DNA of 64,000 nt from Glandiceps talaboti (lineage: Eukaryota; Hemichordata; Enteropneusta; Spengelidae). The stretch lies in the NCBI RefSeq assembly GCF_964340395.1, contig NC_135552.1, positions 19,959,181-20,023,180 on the forward strand. Direction: 5' to 3'. Numbering within the stretch: the stretch's first letter is position 1; every line of letters begins with the position of its first letter. This document shows positions 63,201 to 64,000 of this stretch, piece by piece. The translations under genes and the position numbers were made by a program. The notes below the pieces were generated by a model that ran no database searches, was not told the origin of the DNA, and was given only the letters and a program-made list of their open reading frames with translations.

Positions 63201-64000
63201 TTCTCATGGATTGTCTATCTATTATTTTGTTTTTTTGATAGTTGAGTGTGACTTTGAGATTGATTTCTGTTACTGGACACAAGAAGAGGACGATGATTTT
63301 GACTGGTGGCGTGGTAGTGATGGATCACCCTCTAGGGGTACAGGACCAGAATATGATCACACCACAGGCACAGCTGATGGTCAGTAAAAATGAATGAAGT
63401 TTATAGATCCCAGTGGACATACTGTCAGATTTGAAGTGGTGATGGGGGCTGAGTGTGCTTTTCAAAAAGAAATTGAGGGGTCAATCATTAACTATTTGAA
63501 TTGTGTAATGCATTCAGACAGATTCATTTACGGGCAGAAAAAGATGGAATTCATTTTTAGCATAAGTGACCATAACTTCCCTAATGTAACAGAGCTGGTA
63601 AACAGTAAATTGAAACAGGCTGTGAGTCAAGGACTAAATTAAATATATATGTCACTTTAAAAGACAGAACAAGAGCAATTATTGGTATTAAAACTCTAAA
63701 ACTTTGTGATACCACAGCAAACTATAAATGTAGTCTGTTCTTACAGTATGATTATAGATTTCAGTATAGCCACTTTGATGTCTTATTTTCCATTGGCAAC
63801 ATTTATCAAGTAATATAGGATGAATATGTGGAAGTCTTATTTCCAATTTTGTAGGAACATTTGCCTTCATTGAGACGTCATCCATCCTACCAATCCCGGG
63901 AAGAGAGGGTGAGAAAGCTATCATAGACAGTATGGTTATACCAGGTGGTAGTACTGACTGCTTTCAATTCTGGTATCACATGTATGGTGTAGATATTGGT
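16724..64000 (+). CDS. unit B: giant MAM/LDLa protein, exons 1b and 11-66, incomplete at the right edge (MALRD1-like)
   Basis: Signal-peptide exon 1b followed by 56 exons from 20610, all joining in frame (9255 coding nt, about 3085 residues so far). Domain order: MAM3, MAM4, MAM5, LDLa4, MAM6, LDLa5, MAM7, LDLa6, MAM8, MAM9, MAM10, MAM11, then the same order again: MAM12, MAM13, MAM14, LDLa7, MAM15, LDLa8, MAM16, LDLa9, MAM17, MAM18, MAM19 (cut by the window end). Exons 11-40 (1631 codons) and exons 41 onward are two copies of one superblock. No EGF domain, membrane segment or stop is present in the window, so whether the protein is anchored is unknown. Family knowledge: vertebrate MALRD1 is an extracellular multi-MAM/LDLa protein; function here is not inferable. 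Introns and exons are CpG-poor, which would fit germline gene-body methylation. Exon 10 could instead splice to exon 11, making exon 1b an alternative promoter. Confidence 0.85.
16767..20609. other. long first intron of unit B
   Basis: No MAM or LDLa exon. Holds a CpG-richer stretch at 18.1-19.2 kb, an open frame at 18816-19061 with an internal GTAGGC, and hairpins with GGAAGT arms (18511-18530, 19624-19648). CpG drops sharply after about 19.2 kb. Confidence 0.5.
18511..18530. repeat. short palindrome with GGAAGT/ACTTCC arms
   Basis: CATGGAAGT and ACTTCCATG separated by 2 nt. A related hairpin (ATGGAAGTAT..ATACTTCCAT) is at about 19624-19648, with further CATGGAGG and CCTCCATG motifs to 19826. 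GGAAGT is also an ETS-factor core. Confidence 0.6.
20610..20792 (+). CDS. exon 11: linker and MAM3 N-terminal part
   Basis: Pro/Thr linker VSPTPGRN, then [15 protein letters not shown] and [12 protein letters not shown]. Phase 1 to 1, donor GTAAAT. First exon of superblock 1; partner exon 41 also opens with a Pro-rich linker. Confidence 0.87.
21421..21579 (+). CDS. exon 12: MAM3 second part
   Basis: [27 protein letters not shown]. 159 nt, phase 1 to 1, donor GTAAGT. Partner exon 42. Confidence 0.85.
21588..21715 (+). repeat. two tandem copies of the exon 12 3' part
   Basis: The stretch ATCACATGAGTGGTAGTCTGG..GAAGTCATTAAAGACACAGGTGGA of exon 12 recurs at about 21591-21655 and 21656-21715. 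Neither copy keeps a clean GTAAGT donor. Confidence 0.85.
21933..22124 (+). CDS. exon 13: MAM3 C-terminal part
   Basis: [35 protein letters not shown]. 192 nt, phase 1 to 1, donor GTGAGT. Partner exon 43, which also ends CPPL. Confidence 0.88.
23330..23464 (+). CDS. exon 14: MAM4 N-terminal part
   Basis: [33 protein letters not shown]. 135 nt, phase 1 to 1, donor GTTAGT. Partner exon 44. Confidence 0.85.
24959..25075 (+). CDS. exon 15: MAM4 second part
   Basis: [22 protein letters not shown] and [10 protein letters not shown]. 117 nt, exactly as partner exon 45. Phase 1 to 1, donor GTAGGT. Confidence 0.9.
25932..27130. repeat. 49-bp minisatellite, about 24 copies
   Basis: Unit roughly GGATGTGCTATGTGGAGATG.. 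followed by TTGCAATGTTTTGTACTTGTTGCAGTATA, with a few shortened units. It lies in intron 15. Because 49 is not a multiple of 3, it makes overlapping open frames on both strands that are artefacts. Every unit contains the acceptor-like TTGTACTTGTTGCAG. Confidence 0.95.
27414..27428 (+). promoter_or_regulatory. CTCF-like motif (imperfect)
   Basis: CCACTAGATGGCGTA agrees with the CTCF core CCASYAGRKGGCRSY at 13 of 15 positions. About 950 bp before the perfect match at 28368. Confidence 0.4.
27857..28093 (+). CDS. exon 16: MAM4 C-terminal part
   Basis: [50 protein letters not shown]. 237 nt, phase 1 to 1, donor GTGAGA. Partner exon 46 (231 nt). Confidence 0.88.
28368..28382 (+). promoter_or_regulatory. 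CTCF consensus motif (perfect core)
   Basis: CCACCAGAGGGCGCT matches CCASYAGRKGGCRSY at all 15 positions, in an otherwise CpG-poor intron. Occupancy cannot be judged from sequence. Confidence 0.5.
28565..28708 (+). CDS. exon 17: MAM5 N-terminal part
   Basis: [22 protein letters not shown] and [10 protein letters not shown]. 144 nt, phase 1 to 1, donor GTAAGA. Partner exon 47. Confidence 0.9.
29006..29151 (+). CDS. exon 18: MAM5 second part
   Basis: [29 protein letters not shown]. 146 nt, phase 1 to 0, donor GTAAGG. Partner exon 48 has the same phases. Confidence 0.87.
29314..29660 (+). mobile_element. interspersed repeat family R1, copy 2
   Basis: Same orientation and similar along its length to 12523-12858, sitting in intron 18 of unit B. 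Small indels distinguish the copies. No terminal inverted repeats or coding frame were recognised. Confidence 0.8.
29690..29915. repeat. degenerate repeat of TAGCCAGGGTCTACC-like units
   Basis: Imperfect short units (TTTAGCCAG, AGCCAGGGTCTACCCAGGG, GGCCTACCCAGGGCTTAC) recur about eight times before exon 19. Confidence 0.55.
29957..30073 (+). CDS. exon 19: MAM5 third part
   Basis: [29 protein letters not shown]. 117 nt, phase 0 to 0, donor GTAAGT. Partner exon 49. Confidence 0.87.
30331..30640 (+). mobile_element. tRNA-derived SINE, copy in intron 19
   Basis: Head with GAGTGGTTAGAATTGTTGGC and a degenerate box B. The body (CAGCTGTATAATTGGGGACCTGGTAGGACAG) is shared with 49030-49350. Tail GGGGTAATAATTG resembles a LINE-type 3' tail. 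Confidence 0.65.
30774..30972 (+). CDS. exon 20: MAM5 C-terminal part and LDLa4
   Basis: [20 protein letters not shown], Pro linker, then an LDLa ending [10 protein letters not shown]. It has only four Cys: C1 and C3, normally disulfide-bonded to each other, are both missing. Phase 0 to 1. Partner exon 50 lacks the same pair. Confidence 0.87.
31058..31600. repeat. (GGTACA)n hexanucleotide array with ATATAG tail
   Basis: About 430 bp of GTACAG units interrupted by GTGCAG and CATGTA variants in a higher-order pattern, then about 100 bp of AGATATAAAT units. All frames stay open through it, giving long false open frames on both strands. Confidence 0.95.
32106..32243 (+). CDS. exon 21: MAM6 N-terminal part
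   Basis: [33 protein letters not shown]. 138 nt, phase 1 to 1, donor GTAAAG. DHT is replaced by DCD, adding a cysteine. Partner exon 51 ([10 protein letters not shown]). Confidence 0.87.
32910..33035 (+). CDS. exon 22: MAM6 second part
   Basis: [24 protein letters not shown]. 126 nt, identical in length and phase (1 to 1) to exon 52, which reads [11 protein letters not shown]. Donor GTAAGA. Confidence 0.9.
33519..33649 (+). CDS. exon 23: MAM6 third part
   Basis: [32 protein letters not shown]. 131 nt, phase 1 to 0, donor GTAAGA. Partner exon 53 is also 131 nt. Confidence 0.9.
33650..33778 (+). repeat. 41-bp tandem copies of the exon 23 3' edge with donor
   Basis: The 41-bp stretch from GTAAGATAGTGATAG to GATTGGCAG repeats about three times, giving extra TGGCAG|GTAAGA donors at 33690-33691 and 33731-33732. 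Use of a later donor would add 41 nt and an immediate in-frame TAG. Confidence 0.9.
33795..33972. repeat. (GT)n/(ATGT)n microsatellite
   Basis: Mixed GTGT, GCAT and ATGT repeats after the exon 23 duplicates. Confidence 0.9.
34148..34232 (+). CDS. exon 24: MAM6 C-terminal part
   Basis: [26 protein letters not shown]. 85 nt, phase 0 to 1, donor GTAAGA. Partner exon 54 is also 85 nt. Confidence 0.9.
34546..34668 (+). CDS. exon 25: LDLa5
   Basis: Single-exon LDLa with six Cys: [21 protein letters not shown] and [12 protein letters not shown]. Phase 1 to 1, donor GTAAGT. Partner exon 55 shares QCDRGSCV. Confidence 0.9.
35079..35332 (+). CDS. exon 26: MAM7 N-terminal half
   Basis: [45 protein letters not shown]. 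254 nt, phase 1 to 0, donor GTAGGC. The usual phase-1 intron between the first two MAM pieces is absent, also in partner exon 56. Confidence 0.9.
35375..35670 (+). mobile_element. LINE reverse-transcriptase C-terminal remnant
   Basis: A decayed frame containing [16 protein letters not shown] and [18 protein letters not shown], then a stop at 35661-35663. This pattern is typical of the tail downstream of the reverse transcriptase domain in non-LTR elements of the CR1/L2/RTE kind. It is a short, frame-broken fragment in intron 26. Confidence 0.75.
35927..36091 (+). CDS. exon 27: MAM7 third part
   Basis: [34 protein letters not shown]. 165 nt, phase 0 to 0, donor GTTTGT. Partner exon 57 (LRFYYHMMG); exon 9 has the same length. 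Confidence 0.9.
36136..36229 (+). repeat. decayed copy of the exon 27 3' edge
   Basis: GACTGCTTTGTTATAAGGTCATGCTAGAAATAAAAGAGACAGA parallels the exon sequence for [24 protein letters not shown] recurs at its end, with an inserted stretch. Stops show it is not used. Confidence 0.7.
36868..37108 (+). CDS. exon 28: MAM7 C-terminal part and LDLa6
   Basis: [26 protein letters not shown], Pro/Thr linker, then a six-Cys LDLa ([19 protein letters not shown]). Phase 0 to 1, donor GTAAGT. Partner exon 58. Confidence 0.9.
37592..37726 (+). CDS. exon 29: MAM8 N-terminal part
   Basis: [32 protein letters not shown]. 135 nt, phase 1 to 1, donor GTCAGT. Partner exon 59 is 135 nt with FQAGSS and AAGRDEG. 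Confidence 0.9.
37924..38189 (+). CDS. exon 30: MAM8 middle part
   Basis: [42 protein letters not shown]. 266 nt, phase 1 to 0, donor GTAAGT. Partner exon 60 is also 266 nt and shares FYLGAFLE and FVYLQ. Confidence 0.92.
39063..39180 (+). CDS. exon 31: MAM8 C-terminal part
   Basis: [33 protein letters not shown]. 118 nt, phase 0 to 1, donor GTACTT (weak). Partner exon 61 is 118 nt with [12 protein letters not shown]. Confidence 0.88.
39836..39994 (+). CDS. exon 32: MAM9 N-terminal part
   Basis: [43 protein letters not shown]. 159 nt, phase 1 to 1, donor GTGACT (weak). Partner exon 62. Confidence 0.82.
40456..40709 (+). CDS. exon 33: MAM9 middle part
   Basis: [55 protein letters not shown]. 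254 nt, phase 1 to 0, donor GTACAT. Partner exon 63 (QRLGFPE). Confidence 0.9.
41029..41119 (+). CDS. exon 34: MAM9 C-terminal part
   Basis: [30 protein letters not shown]. 91 nt, phase 0 to 1, donor GTATGT. Partner exon 64. Confidence 0.88.
41757..41888 (+). CDS. exon 35: MAM10 N-terminal part
   Basis: [36 protein letters not shown]. 132 nt, phase 1 to 1, donor GTACTG. Partner exon 65. Confidence 0.9.
42656..42856 (+). CDS. exon 36: MAM10 middle part
   Basis: [38 protein letters not shown]. 201 nt, phase 1 to 1, donor GTAAGA. Partner exon 66, cut by the window end. Confidence 0.9.
42978..43831 (+). repeat. tandem array of the exon 37 acceptor and 5' part (nine extra copies)
   Basis: Copies of CTGAACAGGGTAATATCTGG.. 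start at 42978, 43073, 43166, 43259, 43357, 43450, 43548, 43641 and 43739; the tenth (43832) is the functional exon. Spacings are 95, 93, 93, 98, 93, 98, 93, 98, 93, so the last copies form a 191-bp dimer repeat. Each copy has a TAG acceptor (TGTATAG or TATGTAG), an in-frame exon-like start, and then a TGA or TAA stop in TTTTATTGA or GATATAATATAA. No copy has a proper donor after its exon-like part. Confidence 0.95.
43832..43984 (+). CDS. exon 37: MAM10 C-terminal part
   Basis: [20 protein letters not shown], then [24 protein letters not shown]. 153 nt, phase 1 to 1, donor GTGCTG (weak). The acceptor is the last of ten tandem copies, chosen because only this copy reads on into QIVIEAS. Confidence 0.85.
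44693..44833 (+). CDS. exon 38: MAM11 N-terminal part
   Basis: [34 protein letters not shown]. 141 nt, phase 1 to 1, donor GTAGAT. Confidence 0.9.
45107..45885. repeat. 29-bp minisatellite, about 26 copies
   Basis: Unit close to CTGAACTGTACATTGTAACA plus GATTCCCCT. Some units are lengthened (CTGAAGTTCTGAACTGTACATTGGCCT), forming longer-period blocks. It lies in intron 38. The long minus-strand open frames here are artefacts. Confidence 0.95.
45951..46076 (+). CDS. exon 39: MAM11 second part
   Basis: [34 protein letters not shown]. 126 nt, phase 1 to 1, donor GTAAGT. Confidence 0.9.
46563..46787 (+). CDS. exon 40: MAM11 C-terminal half
   Basis: [59 protein letters not shown]. 225 nt, phase 1 to 1, donor GTATGT. 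Last exon of superblock 1. Confidence 0.9.
47295..47501 (+). CDS. exon 41: linker and MAM12 N-terminal part
   Basis: Pro/Thr-rich linker ([12 protein letters not shown]), then [39 protein letters not shown]. 207 nt, phase 1 to 1. First exon of superblock 2. Confidence 0.9.
47891..48082 (+). CDS. exon 42: MAM12 second part
   Basis: [32 protein letters not shown]. 192 nt, phase 1 to 1, donor GTAAGT. Acceptor AAAG has a poor pyrimidine tract. Confidence 0.85.
48691..48762 (+). repeat. decayed copy of exon 43 upstream of the exon
   Basis: TATCTGG..GAACACAAAGTCATTGGTGATGGTATGACCAGGTTCACTTGGATGAAAATAAC parallels the exon 43 start (GTCTGGATCC..AAGGTCATGAATGG..GTTCACCTTGATGAAAAC). It is followed by (AACAT)n and the true acceptor. 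Confidence 0.7.
48811..48987 (+). CDS. exon 43: MAM12 C-terminal part
   Basis: [48 protein letters not shown]. 177 nt, phase 1 to 1, donor GTGAGT. Confidence 0.9.
   Translation: MMLSGSVMEPKVMNGSMAKFTLMKTMKSVMSSKPMLVNYFKVTLHLMILKYLMEIVHL
49030..49350 (+). mobile_element. tRNA-derived SINE, copy in intron 43
   Basis: Box-A-like GAATGGTTAGAGTGGCTGGC, box-B-like GCTCAATCCTAG, body CAGCTGTATAATTGTGGAACTGGTAGGATAG shared with 30331-30640, tail GGGTAATCATTGTAAAATGC. Confidence 0.7.
49540..49686 (+). CDS. exon 44: MAM13 N-terminal part
   Basis: [39 protein letters not shown]. 147 nt, phase 1 to 1, donor GTAAAT. Confidence 0.9.
50185..50301 (+). CDS. exon 45: MAM13 second part
   Basis: [35 protein letters not shown]. 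117 nt as in exon 15, which also has ARLLSPMY; in exon 15 this is VARLLSPMY. Phase 1 to 1, donor GTAAAT. Confidence 0.92.
50489..50719 (+). CDS. exon 46: MAM13 C-terminal half
   Basis: [54 protein letters not shown]. 231 nt, phase 1 to 1, donor GTAAGT. Confidence 0.9.
51052..51204 (+). CDS. exon 47: MAM14 N-terminal part
   Basis: [39 protein letters not shown]. 153 nt, phase 1 to 1, donor GTAAGC. Confidence 0.9.
51630..51769 (+). CDS. exon 48: MAM14 second part
   Basis: [37 protein letters not shown]. 140 nt, phase 1 to 0, donor GTCAGT. Confidence 0.88.
52415..52546 (+). CDS. exon 49: MAM14 third part
   Basis: [37 protein letters not shown]. 132 nt, phase 0 to 0, donor GTAAGT. Confidence 0.88.
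53081..53282 (+). CDS. exon 50: MAM14 C-terminal part and LDLa7
   Basis: [25 protein letters not shown], Pro linker ([10 protein letters not shown]), then a four-Cys LDLa ending [11 protein letters not shown]1 and C3 are missing, as in LDLa4. Phase 0 to 1, donor GTAAGA. Confidence 0.9.
53678..53818 (+). CDS. exon 51: MAM15 N-terminal part
   Basis: [39 protein letters not shown]. 141 nt, phase 1 to 1, donor GTGAGT. Confidence 0.9.
53848..53949 (+). repeat. recent partial copy of exon 51 in the following intron
   Basis: GATCTAAGTCGTGATACAGTG.. through ACTAGGGGAGATGAG repeats about 100 bases of exon 51 with few changes, 30 bases after its donor. The copy has no usable donor (GAGTTGCCC). Confidence 0.92.
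54301..54426 (+). CDS. exon 52: MAM15 second part
   Basis: [34 protein letters not shown]. 126 nt, phase 1 to 1, donor GTAAGA. Confidence 0.92.
54998..55128 (+). CDS. exon 53: MAM15 third part
   Basis: [35 protein letters not shown]. 131 nt, phase 1 to 0, donor GTGAGA. Confidence 0.9.
55580..55664 (+). CDS. exon 54: MAM15 C-terminal part
   Basis: [28 protein letters not shown]. 85 nt, phase 0 to 1, donor GTTAGT. Confidence 0.9.
55685..55820 (+). repeat. decayed copies of exon 54 and its donor
   Basis: TTTGTCAAAAGCCAGGTTAGTAT at about 55690 repeats the exon end and donor. 55760-55820 (TGTATGGTGATATAGCTACTGATGATGTATGATAA..) is a decayed second copy of the exon body with a premature stop. Confidence 0.75.
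56406..56461. repeat. (AC)n dinucleotide repeat
   Basis: About 28 AC units, 44 bases before the exon 55 acceptor. Confidence 0.97.
56505..56630 (+). CDS. exon 55: LDLa8
   Basis: Single-exon LDLa with six Cys: [22 protein letters not shown] and [12 protein letters not shown]. Phase 1 to 1, donor GTATGT. Confidence 0.9.
57390..57691 (+). CDS. exon 56: MAM16 N-terminal half
   Basis: [19 protein letters not shown], an insertion rich in Asn/Pro, then [30 protein letters not shown]. 302 nt, phase 1 to 0, donor GTAAGT. 48 nt longer than partner exon 26. Confidence 0.9.
58722..58895 (+). CDS. exon 57: MAM16 third part
   Basis: [41 protein letters not shown]. 174 nt, phase 0 to 0, donor GTAAGT. Confidence 0.9.
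59289..59526 (+). CDS. exon 58: MAM16 C-terminal part and LDLa9
   Basis: [26 protein letters not shown], Pro/Thr linker, then a six-Cys LDLa ([26 protein letters not shown]). Phase 0 to 1, donor GTATGT. Confidence 0.92.
59645..59779 (+). CDS. exon 59: MAM17 N-terminal part
   Basis: [38 protein letters not shown]. 135 nt, phase 1 to 1, donor GTAAGA. Confidence 0.92.
59780..59945 (+). repeat. tandem copies of the exon 59 3' edge with donor, including a possible microexon
   Basis: Two further copies of TATTTATG..GATGCAGCTGGTAGAGATGAAG|GTAGGA follow the exon, plus a fragment. In the first copy CTGCAG forms an acceptor, so 59812-59838 (27 nt, phase 1 to 1, VTDAAGRDE) could be included as an in-frame microexon. 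The second copy has a 5-nt insertion that breaks the frame. Confidence 0.85.
60142..60233. repeat. (GT)n dinucleotide repeat
   Basis: About 46 uninterrupted GT units in intron 59, potentially Z-DNA forming and probably polymorphic. Confidence 0.97.
60481..60746 (+). CDS. exon 60: MAM17 middle part
   Basis: [57 protein letters not shown]. 266 nt, phase 1 to 0, donor GTTAGT. Confidence 0.92.
60747..60835 (+). repeat. tandem copies of the exon 60 3' edge
   Basis: ATAATGCTAGGCGGACACAGTGCAGGTT..ACAGGGTTGGTAT repeats the exon end and donor at about 60757-60800. A shorter, more diverged copy (ATAATGCTAGGTGGTTACAG) follows. Confidence 0.85.
61017..61134 (+). CDS. exon 61: MAM17 C-terminal part
   Basis: [33 protein letters not shown]. 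118 nt, phase 0 to 1, donor GTAGCG (weak). Confidence 0.9.
61618..61758 (+). CDS. exon 62: MAM18 N-terminal part
   Basis: [33 protein letters not shown]. 141 nt, phase 1 to 1, donor GTAGGT. Confidence 0.9.
61942..62201 (+). CDS. exon 63: MAM18 middle part
   Basis: [61 protein letters not shown]. 260 nt, phase 1 to 0, donor GTAATA. Confidence 0.92.
62663..62756 (+). CDS. exon 64: MAM18 C-terminal part
   Basis: [27 protein letters not shown]. 94 nt, phase 0 to 1, donor GTAATC. Confidence 0.9.
63242..63379 (+). CDS. exon 65: MAM19 N-terminal part
   Basis: [40 protein letters not shown]. 138 nt, phase 1 to 1, donor GTCAGT. Confidence 0.92.
63855..64000 (+). CDS. exon 66: MAM19 middle part, cut by the window end
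   Basis: [26 protein letters not shown], still open at base 64000. Partner exon 36 ([23 protein letters not shown]) predicts about 55 more bases, then an exon like 37. Confidence 0.9.

Larger units (their letters stand above)
20793..63854. other. remaining introns of unit B
   Basis: Apart from the repeats and elements listed, introns over 300 bases (for example 22125-23329, 23465-24958, 32244-32909, 38190-39062, 39995-40455, 41120-41756, 43985-44692, 46077-46562, 48083-48690, 51205-51629, 51770-52414, 52547-53080, 56631-57389, 57692-58721, 61135-61617, 62202-62662, 62757-63241) show only AT-rich, CpG-poor sequence. Fragments of a dispersed repeat containing CCAATTTCACACAACTG are seen near 23140, 27330 and 42110. 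No nested gene was recognised. Confidence 0.5.

Overview
The window is intron-rich, AT-rich eukaryotic DNA, most likely from an invertebrate bilaterian animal. The evidence is dozens of short exons with GT..AG junctions, SINE, LINE and Penelope-type fragments, many microsatellites and minisatellites, and consensus CTCF-like sites. The species cannot be told from the sequence; a marine deuterostome or lophotrochozoan would fit.

Almost everything recognisable is on the + strand. It encodes secreted or cell-surface modular proteins built only from MAM domains and LDL-receptor class A (LDLa) domains, resembling the MALRD1 (MAM and LDLa domain-containing) family. I read 66 consecutive exons by hand plus one extra first exon. 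All are flanked by AG/GT and all join in frame. Exons 1-10 (1753-11002) encode a signal peptide, two LDLa, MAM1, LDLa3 and MAM2. After 5.7 kb without a recognisable exon, a second signal-peptide exon (1b, 16724-16766) starts with the same residues (MEGKL), has the same length (43 nt) and ends in the same phase. Exons 11-66 (20610 to beyond 64000) then encode MAM3-MAM19 and LDLa4-LDLa9. The gene runs off the right edge; no stop codon, transmembrane segment or tail is seen. Whether exons 1-10 are a separate upstream gene (unit A) or the alternative 5' end of one giant gene (unit B) is not settled. Splice phases allow both, but a change in CpG density near 19.2 kb and the duplicated start exon favour two promoters.

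The main discovery is a higher-order internal duplication. Exons 11-40 (9 MAM + 3 LDLa, 4893 coding nt) correspond one-to-one with exons 41-66 and beyond: exon n matches exon n+30 in domain type, in intron phase at every comparable junction, and often in exact length. The N-terminal block (exons 3-10) looks like a third, partial copy.

A second theme is that many introns hold tandem or decayed copies of the neighbouring exon edge with its splice site (exons 2, 12, 23, 27, 37, 43, 51, 54, 59, 60). The extreme case is a ten-copy array with a 191-bp dimer period that carries a repeated acceptor and exon start just before exon 37. One copy, after exon 59, has become a possible in-frame 27-nt microexon.

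Layout: 1-96, possible tail of an upstream gene; 97-1752, intergenic with a pentanucleotide array; 1753-11002, unit A; 11003-16723, gap with a Penelope-like remnant, an interspersed repeat and no firm exon; 16724-64000, unit B with minisatellites in its introns at 25.9-27.1, 31.06-31.6, 42.98-43.83 and 45.1-45.9 kb.
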